The translations under genes were made by a program, and so were the position numbers. Under the pieces are notes generated by a model that was not told the DNA's origin, did no database searches, and was given only the letters and a program-made list of their open reading frames with translations. Positions 27,017 through 40,405 of a DNA stretch of 64,000 bases are shown here, piece after piece (position 1 is the first letter of the stretch; every line of letters begins with the position of its first letter). The DNA is from Varroa destructor (lineage: Eukaryota > Arthropoda > Arachnida > Mesostigmata > Varroidae): contig NW_019211455.1 in assembly GCF_002443255.2 (NCBI RefSeq), positions 22,171,126-22,235,125 of the forward strand, given 5' to 3'.

Positions 27017-30000
27017 GTACGATCCTGATAATGATTTCATCTATTGCTGCTATACGTTAATGAAATAATTAAGTCGACTTGGTCTTTTTAAGATGGGGAA
27101 AGAAGCACGTTGCTTTATAGGCTGACTACAGAGAACAGTATTTTGAAAATTGCTATATAAATGTATATAGTTCAGACGTATTTGTGAGTTATCACCACTA
27201 TGATTGAGGAAGAGATTGTCTCTTGTGTTGTGAACTGCTTTGTTGATCGAAAATGATGTGCTGGCCTATTAATGCAAGCTGACCTATTCAATCGATCTGG
27301 TACAGCAGCAATTTGGTATAGTTATGAACTTCAAATTGGGGCATCTACCTGTATACTGAAATTTTTATTAGTTATTATTTTTTTTTGCTGTTTATATTTA
27401 TTACTTAAGGATCATGAAATGGCTCATGTCACAAAGAGGAATTTACGCATAACTATATAGTAGCGTCGAGCTTTATATATATACACCAAGACAAAATAGC
27501 AATTCGTAATTTCATATTTGTCCATAACTTGTCAAGTTGGATTTAGCCTAAGTATACTAGGAAGTATATTAGCCCACCTAAATATTACCATTAATATTGG
27601 GAACAATCAGCATGGCAATTCCCGACTCTTCATTTCGGCTCATCTTTCATTGCGCGACAATGTTCAGTGATAGACATGTCGTATTACAATATTATTGTAA
27701 GACAATTACCCTAATAGCACCCCTACCGCAGCTTTATCGTAACAGCCCGTACCTGTTACAACAGAAGCGTCCCATTTTTAAATAGTCAAGACTAACTCAC
27801 CTATTGATAATTAGTAAGTTATGCATTGTGGCTTCTTCTATTTCGTTCTACAGTTCCACGAATAATTGGCACCGTCGTCTAATCAACAACGTAATCGTCA
27901 TCACCGCCATTTCTCTTCATTAATTATAGTAGTCAAATCTTCAGTCTATCTTGAGTTCATCTCTATGACAGTGCCTTGCCAGCCCTTATGAAATCGCTAT
28001 TCACATATAAAACACGTAATTGTTATGCGAAACGCTGACTTAATTTTACGTTGAATTACGTACGGAATAAATTAGCATGGAGGGTGCCTCAAGAAGCTAC
28101 TGAACTGTCTGTATACAGAACAAAACATGGAACAGAGAGCTAGTGCTATACTGTGCCGCATTTCCTACTGATCCACAATTTTAATAAGAATCTGTTTTTT
28201 ATTTGAAATGGGTTAATTAAAATACGACTCTCCAGTAAGCTACTATTACGCTATGACAAAGTTATAATAGTCGTCGTATGTTGCTAAGACCGCAGTAGCA
28301 TTAGGTCGCAGCTTTCGGGAACGCACCAATGAAGGTTTCCCCGATTTAACCGAGTGCTCTCAACGAACATTCGTTGCCTTTTTCTCCTTATTGCAACTCC
28401 TACTTCCAAAAGATAACCTTGCTTGGTCTGCCTTATTTTCCTTTTAGTGGCACGCAGGTATTTCATGTCGATGCGGCACTATCCCGTTTGGACATTCATA
28501 CCGTTCCTGTGAATCTTTGAGCACACGTTTTCGTGCTTCAAGCACTCGTTTCAAGTTGCCTGAACTTATTGACCCACCGTTTGTATAACCCACCTGTGGT
28601 CCTTTAGCTATGCTGATCGTTCTCGGTTATTCGAAGGATAAATGGATCGCACCATTACACACAATATAGCTTTAGCTGCCAGTCAACGGAAAACGAGATT
28701 TGCAAATCGGACGCGATCTGATGAAGAAATAGATGGTAAAAAAATTTTTGAAACCATTCTACTCTCCAGAGAGGTGCACCCGATAACAAGCTAAATTGTA
28801 GGGGGCGGAAAGAAATTCAGGCTTGGTGCGTGACTGCGATGGTTGTGCCATCTCGCGTCGATGTCATGGGCGTTTGGAAAACAAAAAACAAACAGAAAAA
28901 TAACAAAGGCGCACAAACTCCACCATTTTAGAAAAGTATTACAGTAAACAGTAGAAGCTTAGATGCACCAACGGTGTATCGACTAGAACTTTCCACTGGC
29001 GCTGCTGCGTTTACCCAGGAGATAATATGCAACTGATGAATTAGATGACGACCAAAATAGCCTGCATTGTTAGCAGTATGAGATCAGATAGTATAAAGGT
29101 ATTTACTATATGTACAGGCCCGTGCTTTTTAGGTGTGTTTAGTTAACACGCGACGCGCGAACGAGTGTGGTTATGACAATATGCACTAGCATGTTAAATA
29201 AAAGTACTAACAATTCTAGTGTATGTGTAGCGATGTATACGTATACAATCAATGTAATTACCGTAACGCCACCGATCAATCGTAAGGAATACTAATGTAG
29301 ACTATTCCATGAACTACATAGAAGCGAACGGAGTGAAAACCGTCCTTCCGTCATCAATCAAACACGACATAGCAATTATTACGCACAAACAGCGTCACTT
29401 TTTTTTTTTGATATATTATCTAACAACACGGATCACTTTATTAATTCTTTGATATTCTCGTATTAGTGTTCTATTATAAATATAATTTTTTTATCCGATT
29501 CGGCGCCGTTTACAATGATGGCTATTTCACAGATCACATCATTCGTTCCCATCAATAATTAAATGCATAACAAACACCAATCTCCGCCGAACTGTTTTTT
29601 TTTTTGTGTGTGTTCACTTTCGCTTAGAACCTACACACTAAATTGCGTGTCTAATTGAGGACGAAATAGGCTGCTACGGTCAGCAGTGGGCTGCACAGGC
29701 GGTTTGGTATATAGGGTAGCTTAGTGAAGCCCCATTCGAGTCACAGCTTTCGGTGGAAATCGCAATCGCAGCTGGGTTGGATTTCTCTATCCGTCCCTAC
29801 CTAAATACCCGACCTGTATAAATTGTCGTAATTCATTTATGACGTTGAAATGGTAGAGCAAGTAAATTCCAATATACTTTTATGACCGGTGCAACTGAGT
29901 CAAGGCGTAGTGCTTTTTATTCGTCGAACTAGTGCGAAGCTTGCCTCTCAGACAGCCCTGACTTTTTTGTTTTTTTTTTGGGGGGTCAGTCATGGTGATG

Positions 30001-33000
30001 GGGATAGCGACGGCACCACCCAGAAACATCGACAGAGTGTTGAGCTGCCGGGGGCATGGTGTTTATCTAGTTTCGGTACTTCCATCAATAGATTATTAAT
30101 AAAAATCGTCAGGAATAGCAGAACGGATGACTCAAATCGACGATGATGTGAAACGAAATAATTACACACGCATCCCCTTTTAACGGAAGCTATTCTATCA
30201 GTAGTAAAGAAAAGACCTTGATTTGTCTGGCAAACTTTTATCATTTCATTATCACTACGTTAAATCATGCCCGTTCCTTTGAAATTTCGACAATTCTATA
30301 TAAACAAAAACGCGATCCAACGTACGAATAAAATCTGTCTTGTATTGCAAAAGATTCATCTTAACAGTCTCTCTGTGTATGAGACATTCACATAATAGCC
30401 GTACAAGCATTTTTGTCTATGTAATTAAGCTATGTTTGTAAACTCGAATAACGCAATATGTACGCAACTGTTTGCTCCGATGTAGTTCTCACATATGTAT
30501 ACTGTTGTATAGATATCTTGAATTACGGATCAGTCTCGTTTGGTCGAGAGCTCTTTTAAAGCCGTTTATCTGTTCCGTCGGTATATATTGCGTGTAACGG
30601 CTATGACTGTGATATCTAAATTTGTTGTCTCATAGCCAAAATAGCAAGCAGCCTTCCAGGAGCGTCATAACACCGCAACCCGCCTTCGTTTTTCCTTTCG
30701 TCTTTTTCTTCCTGCCACTTATAGGAATAACTATAAGGACACAAGTTTCAATCTTTACGTCGATTTGTTATGCAAATATGAATTATTTTGCAGTAAACTC
30801 AGTCTCCCTTATGACACTGTGGCATCCTGACTTGCTCTTCCGCCGATAGGTTTCAGATAGAATGTATGGGTAGAGAATGCTGCTGAACGATCCAAGCCAC
30901 AGTAGTGCCTTTCCTGTAGTTCGTACTATCCAAAAGGACGCGCTTCCGTGGAGCTATTTACTGTCGCTGTTTGGGGTCTTATTGGTTGTTTCTGTATCCG
31001 ATAGGAGCTTCTTAGGGCTTTTGTCTGAGCCTCAACGTTTACTCGTCCAATTTAACTGGCTTTCTGCTAGAATTATTGTTGTTATTGGCCGGTAAGCTTG
31101 GAAGTCTAGACTTTTCGACTGTGTGTTTACCTGCCCCACTTTTGCCTAAATAGCCAGTTGGCCAATCTGAGCCTTTTACCCCGTCGCAGTTTTTCGGTGG
31201 AATGCTCCCTGTAAAACTAATAAGATACTAGGAGCACTAGGAGTAGAGGTGAGTAGTGTTTGCTGATGCTGCTTCTGTTACTCTATTACCATTGGTTTTT
31301 CTTTAAGGGGGGGGGGACGGGGGGGGACGGGGGGACTAACTCGCCATTAACGGCAGTCATTTTGAACCACATCAACCTTAGGTTGCGGTAATGAGGGGTC
31401 TCTCATGCTCATCGTCTTTGCTCCTTAGCCGCGCGACGCCGCATGGTTAACATCCTAGGCGCGGCCACTGTGCGACCCAGTTCAGTCGCCAGACCCGCAA
31501 TTACACTGCATACGCACATATCATTACCCGCAACAGTAGCAATCATCGTTATTCAAAACTGACTGTCGGCTCGAGTAGTGGTTCTTCATAGGCTTTCTTT
31601 AACCTCGTCATCGCTCACCGTCGCTTTACCGATTGTCGCTGGACTGTTACGCGTTAAACTAGAACTGACCCTGTTCTGTACATAACAAAACACTGTTACG
31701 TTGTGTATACTCAGAGAATAGCGGTTCGACCAAACCGGTAGTTTTTGTACGTATATACCTTTTAGGTATTACAACTCGCTATGCCTGTGATACAGAGACT
31801 CTATTGTTTACTGTTACAACTGTGGCTCGTGTCCCATTTCAGTTGGCCGTATTCGAAATGGCCAGTGGCCTCCGTAATGCTTTTTGAAAAAAGGATCGAA
31901 GGGTTATGCGGTAAATAACGTAGCAAAGAATCTTCAGCTTTCGACATAACTGTTTCATCGTTAAGGGGCGTTTGCGAATAATGCCTTTTTTCCATCCAAT
32001 GCTGTTACTCTTCGTACCCCGCAGTGTTACCTACTTCGTACCTATACAGCAGCAATAGACTGTTCTTATTCAATGGTCAGATGTTCGCTGCTTCGGTAAC
32101 CATGGCAACTGGGTTTACACAATTGACTCAATGACGAATGTACGTTCTCTAATATTAGGTCTGAAAGGATGTTTGACAAAATCCAAAATTAATGCAGAAA
32201 TAATACCGGCATTTGCTAGCAGAGTTCAGATAAGCATATCTATTAATTTTAAAACTTATACAATCTGCTGTTTTTCATTTTTCCTACACACACACACTTA
32301 ATCAACTTGGTCGTATATCCAATTTGAAACATGACCTCGAGGCAAAGCACGAACACAGAAATTCGATTGTTATGACACGTTTTTGTTTAGGTGTGGTAAT
32401 TGACCGCCTCCACTAGCTCAAACTCGGTTGCTTATTTTTCCCAATTCTAAGTATTACAGCTACGTGTAGAGATTATTAGTATCAAATGGAAATGTGTTGC
32501 CACATCGGGCACTAGAATTAGGGTTATTACGGTCTCGTTTCTTATTAGGGTAATGATCGTAAACGAAATAATTAGCTTGCGCTCAAGCGGGAACGGACGT
32601 TAAAATAGGCCTGGAAGTGGACCAAACAGAATCATCAGCCTCGTCAGCTGCTGTACCATCAGTAATAACGTCCATGTGTAATATGGATACAGGCTTAGGC
32701 AAGAATTAGTTGACGTCGGCAACGACGACGATGAGAAAACAGTTGACAATGATGGATAGGCCCGTTTTTCTTTCGCCTACGTCGTAAAACTTTCTTTAAA
32801 AGGTGTGCGTATGTGCATAGATACACGTCTTCTAACAGCTTCGTGTTGGCTATCATTCTTCCTTGCATCTATCGATCTATTAAATCGGATTAAATTAGTA
32901 AAAAGTGAAAGGCTCGTAAACCAAAAACAGGAAACGTCCAACTTCCCATCTCAGCCGTATCAGCTAAGGGAGCCTTATCGCAGCGGACGATCAGCTTAAG

Positions 33001-33679
33001 GTCGAAACGTTAACACTGTTCGATGATAATAATATGCGAATATAGATCACACAAAACTTTACGGTCATCAGTATCTTTACTGCTATGACTAGTCATGCTT
33101 TGGCCAGTAGCATCCAATGCTATCACGGTGGAATTGTATAAGCTATAGTCGATTCAGCTTAAGACCGATACGCTGAATGGAAACTGTCGAGGTAATTAAG
33201 TAGCGGCGTCACAATAAATTAGACTCATAAATGTTGAGATTTTTTCGAATGAATGAAAGAATTTTTGAAGATGTTAAATTACTGCTAGCACTAGTGTGCG
33301 ACACATTTGCTGCCGAACGTCGGAAACAAGAACAATGTCTAGCAACAACGAAGACGAAAGCCGGCAAGAAACCGCGTGTTTTCATCGTAATGACTATGGT
33401 GATAAATGCACGGACAAAGGTAATAGTATTTATAATATAGTTGGAGGAGTAGGACTTGAAATAATATAAGGCAAAGTCAGGTGAGCAGGACGAAAATTAT
33501 AAGCAGGCGGACGTACTCAGTCTGCTTTTCAACTGCAAGTCCGGTAGTGACGGCAGCTCTACCCATGCAAAAATTACAAACTTCAGGAAAACATTCTACG
33601 TGAAACATATGCAAAGAACCGTTTATATAAGTGATAATATAATATAATAATAATAATAATAATTTTCTTTGTAACTAAC
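27017..33679 (+). other. Probable start of long intron; G-run array inside
   Basis: No exon is called on either strand. In the proposed + strand gene this is the 5' part of a long intron that begins at the donor at 27017. It contains T-runs near 29400, 29595 and 29970 and the G-run array at 31307. A tempting open frame near 29889-30146 contains a T10-G6 run and is not credible. Confidence 0.4.
31307..31336 (+). repeat. Stepwise G-run array (G10-AC-G8-AC-G6-AC)
   Basis: Three G runs of decreasing length, 10, 8 and 6, are each followed by AC. The three runs contain enough G for an intramolecular G-quadruplex on the + strand. The 2-base period in run length suggests an unstable tandem G(n)AC unit. 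Confidence 0.95.
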
Positions 33680-33855
33680 GTCGGTATCTCGTTATCTACG
33701 ATGTGTGTATCGTACTCTGACAGATACGGGCCCTGACCACTACGACCAGCGAAGCTTTCGTTAAGAAACATTGGTACAATGGTAATAGGATGATTTATGA
33801 AACTCGTTATTGTAGCATATAAGTAAAAAGATCCGTTCAACGGCTGCGTCGTGAC
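33680..33855 (-). CDS. Weak minus-strand exon candidate
   Basis: On the minus strand an acceptor-like TTGGAACAG precedes 33855 and a donor-like GTTAGT follows 33680, enclosing 58 codons plus 2 bases in an open frame. The translation is mixed and protein-like, beginning VTTQPLNGSF and later NESFAGRSGQGP. The pyrimidine tract before the acceptor is poor and the donor is weak. It lies 0.7 kb downstream, in minus orientation, of the candidate at 34567, but the phases do not match directly. No domain is recognised. Confidence 0.14.
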
Positions 33856-34566
33856 CTGTTCCAATAAATCGTGTTCTTTTCTAGCTTAACATTTAAACTG
33901 TTGTTGAAGTGCAGGATATTCTTAAAACTCGGTCAACGACGATGCGCCACAAGCCATCATCGATATGGACTTCGAGAGACAATTACATTCGGAAGCCTGA
34001 ACTAAGTGCGTGGAGAGTGCACAAAAAAACATATGTTTAAATAAGCGAAAGGGAAGCTGCTGTGTACACTATATGCGGCACATAAGGGCTAAGTGAAGTA
34101 TGAATTGATAACAATTGTTAGTAACATACATTAAATGTTAATATGTTGACTTCATTTTTGGTTAGCCTATCCTTGTTATTTGCTCATGTTGCTGCGCATC
34201 ATCCCCGTGTGTCGATTTTGTCCTATCATAATATATCATATCTAAATAATCATACTTGACGATAAGCTCTTCCTTAGTGTAAAGGCTCGTGATGTCGTGC
34301 GTATATAAATGCAACTCGTCGCTTGCATTACTGTCCATTAGTTATTTTCTAATTCTTATTGCTACTTTTATGCGTTATGTGATAGCTGCCGGTACGGCAA
34401 ATTGCCGATTTACATACATATAAGATAGCCATTTGGCCCTCATACAACCAGAGTACGCGTACACGTTCATTGTGCACTACATTACATCGTAAACCTACAT
34501 ACTGCCTCAAAATACGTGTGTGTTTACGTAATTAGCCATTTATGCACAAGTGCTCAGCCGTCTTAC

Positions 34567-34829
34567 CATCCGTCTGGCCACTCGACCTGTGCACCGGTTT
34601 ATATCGATATGCCGTTTGCATGAATCCACCGTTGCCGTCGCTCATGCCATAGGCTGTTTCACTTAGTATAAGGCAATTACGGTGACTCGCGACGCGATCG
34701 GCGACGATAGTCAACATGATGCTCTCGTATTGACGCATAAGAGCGTCCCTCTCGTCAGCCGTTATCGTAACAGTCACCGAATGTGAACAGAGGAAGACTA
34801 GTGGGCGAAGAACAGCTTCGCACTTCCGC
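34567..34829 (-). CDS. Candidate minus-strand internal exon
   Basis: Read on the minus strand, an acceptor (TGCTTCCCTAG) ends at 34830 and a good donor (GGATG, then GTAAGA) starts at 34566. The 263-base exon is open in one frame, entered after 1 base, and leaves 1 base at its end. The translation is compositionally ordinary, with many C- or G-ended codons: the middle reads TADERDALMRQYESI and later ETAYGMSDGNGGFMQ. An internal ATG (LMRQYES) could also make it a first exon. The upstream minus-strand sequence to about 35027 is also open in another frame with an Asn run. No protein family is recognised. Splice sites plus codon pattern make this one of the better minus-strand candidates. Confidence 0.28.
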
Positions 34830-35007
34830 CTAGGGAAGCACTATTCTATGAACGGTTCGGGGGCAGCGAATCACACGGCGCCAGTACGCAGTACATGCGT
34901 GGCAGACTGATTGATAACCACTTGACTGCACCGTATTGTTGTTATTGTTGTAGTTCATCGTTGTTATCCACCGTTTATTTTGCCCGAGCTGCCGCTGCCG
35001 ATGCACT

Positions 35008-35705
35008 ATGGGACAGCATCCAGACACTCCGGATACAGAGCAACAATCGCAATTACAGCAAGAGCATAAAAAGGATAATCTACAAGAAAGGGGCCATCGC
35101 AGTAAAGAACGATGACATCAAGCAGCAGCTAGAGCGCGTATCTGCCCTTAGAACCATTTGATTATCGTTTTTCGACGATTTCAACGACGGCAGCAACGGT
35201 CATTTAGAAACGGAACTGCTTGATTAAGCTTTCTGAAATCGTTGATTATTGTTGCTTTGCTATCGAAACATGTTATCGGGGCGGAAAAGAGGGCAATGTC
35301 GCAGCCTAGTAGCTCTGTCTGCAAAGTTGTCGTGGGGAGGGGGCATAACATAAGTAGATGTATTAGCATCACTTTGTCTATTGTACTATGTCTGTCAGTG
35401 TCTTGCTGTTTTCCAGAATTTGACAAAATGGAAGAAAGTCAACATCGTCGATGTGGTACAGAGGAAAGCAAAGTCGTCCAATTCAATGGTAATGGGTGTT
35501 GAGCATAGTAGGTCCAATCGATGGTGGTCGATGATAGTATATTTAGCCAAAATAGATGTAAACGAAGTTGGTGCTCCTTCTTCTGGCGACGCAAGTAGCT
35601 AGTGAGATAACTGATGGCGAATAACGATAAGCGCTTTGTCTTCGTTATCTGTTTATAGGCACATGTATAAAGGCTATATACTGGTGTTTTGGGCACGTTC
35701 AATGA
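35008..35705 (+). CDS. Speculative three-exon small gene
   Basis: Three pieces join in phase: 35008-35101 (ATG with A at -3 and G at +4; donor GTAAAG), 35417-35488 (acceptor TGCTGTTTTCCAG; donor GTAATG) and 35659-35705 (acceptor ATCTGTTTATAG; stop TGA). Together they give 70 codons of a very hydrophilic Gln/Glu/Lys/His-rich peptide: exon 1 has MGQHPDTPDTEQQSQLQQ, exon 2 MEESQHRRCGTEES. The introns would be 315 and 170 bases. Acceptors 2 and 3 are good; donors are mediocre. The middle exon is also open in a second frame, so the reading is not unique. No domain is recognised. It could be part of a larger gene or chance. Confidence 0.18.
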
Positions 35706-37129
35706 TCTGCCCGGAATATACACTAGGATAAATAATGTATTGCTAGTTTCAAAATGTCATTCCTTTATCAGCGTGTACTAAAATACCGGAATGTGTCTAC
35801 TTGAGTCGAGCGGAAGTCGAAAATAGGGAACAACTAAAGATAGTTAAGCGGAATAGCATACAAAGCAAATTGTCAATGATGATATACTTGCATATGTCTA
35901 ACACAGCGCGTCAGAGAAAGCGACTCGGAGAAATTGGGTCATGAAAAATGACGGGATGACCTTCATCAAAAAATTCGAAGAAATAAAACATATCCCTATT
36001 CAAATCGGTGTCAGGCCAAACCAGCACGCGTTACTTCTTCGAAGTAAAAATTTATCAAAAGTAAAAGAAATACAGAACCCGGCGCTCGATGCTGCCGAAA
36101 TCGGTTCAAGATCAAAGTATACCAGAGCGAATAGTGGTGCTTAAGCACTCCAGGCATTGGAACATCAATAGACATTAAAAAAAAAACTTCAATTAAATTT
36201 ACTTCAGAGGGCGACCAGTAATTCGTTTTGATGCTGCAGTTTCATCGTAGAATTTCGAATCAGCTTTTTAAAAGTGTGCTTTATTGTGCTTCACGCCCGT
36301 ACCTGGCACCATTCATTGCTTTCTAATGCTGCCTCGATAGCTTATAGTAGCCAAGCGTGGAACAGATTCAAGGCAAGGATCTACCTAGCGCACTGTGGAT
36401 TCAGAAAAGCTGAGTTCAGGACGTGGCGCCAGCTGGCAACAGTTACTGCAGGAGAAGCTCCCTTCTAGTTCTTGCTGCTTGATTGTCTACCCATGGGCCT
36501 GTTTCGCGTTTGAACGGAGAAGTTTTGATGGGCGGAGGTGTGTTGATAGGGTCTCCTTCCCGTCTCCAGGCGGTCGCTTCTTATCGAATACAGTCGAACT
36601 ACGCATGTTTGGGGAGGACAGCAAAATTTGTTAGCAAAATCAAGATAAAAAAAATTAAAGGAGTTCGTCACAATGGGGGGAGTGTTATGACGAGCACTAA
36701 TGCAGTAGAGGCGCCAATGTCGGTAAAACTAAAAGGGAATCGAGTCTGAAGATGATCTTTGTTTTTTTGTTTAAATGCGGAATAGGTAAGGGACATGTGA
36801 GGGGAAAGCAAGTATATGTTTGGCCTGCCGACAGACAATAGAGTGGTACGTTTTCGGGAATAATATGAGATACGAAAGTGATGTTGTTGCTTCAAAGCGC
36901 CCATTAACTGTCGTGATCGTGTATGATGAAGATATAGTGATCGAAGAAACTTTGATAATTTCACAGGGAACGACTCAATACACGTATCGATCAGCTGTTT
37001 ATTTGACTATATTTGGACTTGTCTAAATACGAACTTATCATTTTTGGATTTTAGATATCGAAGCAGAATTTACAATATTCTCAGCAAAGTATCTCACAGT
37101 TAAAAAATAACTCGTTAAATGTGTGCATC

Positions 37130-37187
<58 letters not shown>

Positions 37188-40030
37188 CTACAGTATAAAG
37201 AACATAAAAATCGTTAAAAATATTACATATTCATTGACGGCGTAGCATCATTATATGAGTAGCGCTGCAATATGCGTTACAGCCAAAAACGAGCGGGGTG
37301 CTTGTCAAAAGTTGACTCAGACGAAAAAACGATACGTTAAAGAAAGGTGAAATCAAAGATGGCCGCATGTCGTCAAAGAAACTCTGCTGCACGAAAACGG
37401 TACAATCCATCGTCGGCTGTCACAAGCCGCACTGAATATTTTGTGTACCTCCGCTAATATTTATGCCGCCGTGTTGCACTGTCTTTCCATGCTAGATCAC
37501 TTTAGGTATTACGTAGTTAAGAGAAAGACGGTTTCTGAAAAGATTTGCGTGACAATCCGATACTACCTATCGTTATGTCGCTGATTAAGCTGCTCAACTT
37601 TTGGATATAATCACCAACGTTTCGGTAGTCCCATTGGGTTACAATACCGATAGGTTAAAAATATTCAAAGTAAAAATATGCGTACAATGGAAAAATATTG
37701 GTTTCATATGATAAAAAAACAGTTAACAACATTTTACAGCGAGAAGTTGCCCTCAACGTGCCCAGTGCGTAAGTTTACTTATGGCAGTAATTTTATGTCG
37801 GTGGGAATTACATTGCAGCTTTCTCTACTCATCTATAATAATCCAAAGTTACAAAGCCACCACGTTATTACGTAAGAATAAATGCCAGATATCGGTATTT
37901 CTATCGGAAGTTTTTGTTCCGGGTTCTCCAGTACGCAAAATGGCCAAGATATTGTAGCTTAGTGAAATGTATGTATATATATATGGGAAAAACCAGTGAC
38001 ATTAAGTTGATCCTCAGTGGAGTCTAGATAGAACTTCATTCCATCATAGACTGAGTTAGGAACTTCCCGCTTCCTGAAGCATCAACGGGTGAGGCGCTCA
38101 GATTCTGTCACCACTACACTAACCTAATCGTTTTAAGACGTCATAAGATACTTTCTCAGATTTTCAGTGCCTGCTGGCATCTACTCAGTGGACACATATG
38201 CTGTGCCTGTCCGACAGGGCTGGCAGTGATGTCAACCACGTCGTCGTGCTCATGAGGCTGCTGCTTAGATTTCTCCAGAAGACGAAATAACCGTAACTAG
38301 TAACATATTTTTTCGCTTATTCTAAACAATGCTAGCGTACAAGCGATTTCTTTGCTTAAGCAGTCTTCTCCATCACAAGAACCACTTTATCACTAACCTT
38401 CCCTCGACCACTTTCGCTCATCGATCGAATCGTCAGTCACAGACCGACGAACAACGCTTTGGCGACGTCCGGACCAGTAACAGGCTTACCAGTTGCACGC
38501 AGAATGCGTAACTGGTATCGCCGCTGTCCAAAAGCAACGAAACAATACGACGATAGTGCAATCTTTTGCAGCGTCGAATTGACAATACGATATAATCGTT
38601 GTAACAATAGCAGTGGTTTGGCCGTCGTGTCAGGCCCGACTGCGTCACGTACGGACATGGGCCATTCGGCCGTGAACTGACTCGCGCCGAAACAAACAAC
38701 AGGAACAGCGATCCCCAGAAGATAGGTGCTTTTCGCGCATTGTCCTCCTAGCGGATAAAGCGAATCGTATCGATTGATCGCAGTCAAATATTACGTTACG
38801 TTGCGTAACTTGCTATGAAGTTTTGCTTGAGGCTTCATTTTGATCGTGAAGCTGCCTACAGAGCAAGAAAATAATAGAAAGATAAGTGTAGTGCAGTTTC
38901 TGTTTTGTTTGTATGCTGTGACAAACTAGCAGATACGATATCATTCGATGTTGTGGAAACAGATAGATGTATGTAGTGTGCCCAATTTAAATCTACTGTG
39001 TAATGCAAAATTACATTTTCAAGGGTTCTCCAACAGGAGCTCATAGCTGAAATTGTAACGGTTGAAGACAACAGTGCGTCGAATATACTTATATATAGAA
39101 TTAACGTCGATGTTCAATGGTTACTGGGAAACTAAAAAGATAGGAAATCACAAACGAACGATGAAGGCACGCGACAGAAACGTACTCCAATTCGTGGTTT
39201 CAGCTATCCAGGTAGTCGTACAAGCTCAACTTTGAAGGTCTAGTAGAGATATGGATTGCCAGAGAGATTATCTTATATTGACCTTCTCTCACAGAGCCTT
39301 AGGTCGTTGCCGTTGTGCCGTCGTCGTTGCCTATGTGGGTTCCCTAAAAAGGAGATCGGCGTTTGACTCACTCCCAGATCCCCATTGTGCTCAGGATACA
39401 CTGAATAAACTTGCATTCAATGTTTGCGAGTGTACTGAATCAGCTATTTCAGGATTGGTTCTGCAATGCAAACGATCATACTAGCCATTCTCCCTAACAA
39501 ATTGCTAATATATGGAACGATACAGATCATGGCGATCTTGAGTCATTTCAATTAAAAGGAAGCTATGATGGTACAATTGTTAAATGTTAGTCATGGCTTT
39601 TTCATGCTGTGTCACCGTTTAGCGACTTATGGTTGTTGGATATGTTCGCGTGGCGTTGATAAGCATTTACATCATTAACGTTCCGATCGCAGAAGCAAAA
39701 CATAAACACATACTACGCTCGAGCACCCGTAACGACTCCTTGCGATCCTCTTACTATAGTATAAACGAATGCCTATAGGGTCCGTTTTCTCTATAAAATC
39801 ATGTGCTTAAAATTACAACATTTGGCTACACTCATTCTGTAATAATATTGTAGTTACTCTGACGAGATGGCTACTGTTATATGTACATCGATGTTGGATC
39901 GTTTTATATAGTTGATTCTGTTTAGTTTGAAATTCAGCACGGTTCTCATCGTTTGTGGAAGTAGTTCTGTTACTGATTCCAACACGATGTTGTTGAAATC
40001 TATCTACTTGACCGGGTTGCAAGCGATGCA
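35706..40030. other. No convincing gene; open GC-richer patches
   Basis: At 36270-36760 all three + strand frames are open for 60-90 codons, and at 38430-38790 both strands are open with similar codon look, one minus frame ending at a donor (CAACTG, then GTAAGC) near 38490. Neither patch can be assigned a strand or frame with confidence. The A17 plus (TA)n tract lies at 37130-37185. Confidence 0.45.
37130..37185. repeat. A17 followed by (TA)n microsatellite
   Basis: Seventeen A residues (37130-37146) run directly into about 19 TA units (37147-37185). The compound A-run/TA structure is typical of slippage-prone AT microsatellites or of a decayed retroposon tail; no element body is visible. 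Confidence 0.95.
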
Positions 40031-40405
40031 ATGCATGAATTTCGGATTAGATCAGCCGTAAACATAGCCCCTAAGCTTGCGCTGATATTAGTAAAGAAAT
40101 TCTGTATCAAGAAACTTTTCCCCAAAGATGATCGACTGATCAGTGATTGTGCTGTGCCGATAAAGAGGTTCGTTACTATGCAAGGCACGCACGTGCATCA
40201 CAAAAATCGTTCGAAAAATAACGAAACCGTACAAGATGAACGCTGTACGCAAGACAACTGTGTAGGATGCATTATATATGAGCATGCGATGTATGACAAA
40301 GGCACGCAACAAAATTGTGTATGGGTTGCGTCGGGAATTAGACTGTCGTTGTTATTGTTGTTGTTTTTGGTAGCAGAGGCTGTGTTAGCTACGGTGGCAT
40401 CATAA
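40031..40405 (+). CDS. Single-exon ORF candidate, 124 codons
   Basis: ATG-initiated frame of 124 codons ending at TAA 40403-40405. The protein is basic at the start, has a cysteine cluster around residues 71-80 (RCTQDNCVGC) and ends in a strongly hydrophobic tail (SLLLLLFLVAEAVLATVAS), which resembles a tail anchor or GPI-attachment signal. The tail partly comes from a TTG/TTA repeat, and 124 codons is within chance length here. There are no splice sites, no upstream promoter sign and no recognised family. Confidence 0.15.
   Translation: MHEFRIRSAVNIAPKLALILVKKFCIKKLFPKDDRLISDCAVPIKRFVTMQGTHVHHKNRSKNNETVQDERCTQDNCVGCIIYEHAMYDKGTQQNCVWVASGIRLSLLLLLFLVAEAVLATVAS

Noticed and set aside
29963..29985. 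T6-G-T10-G6 run inside a + strand open frame
   Set aside because: A homopolymer compound tract makes the frame meaningless as coding; simple sequence only.
38437..38787. 116-codon minus frame with a donor, and overlapping + frame
   Set aside because: Both strands give similar codon patterns; the minus frame starts with TTG and lacks a convincing acceptor. Kept only as an open GC-richer patch.
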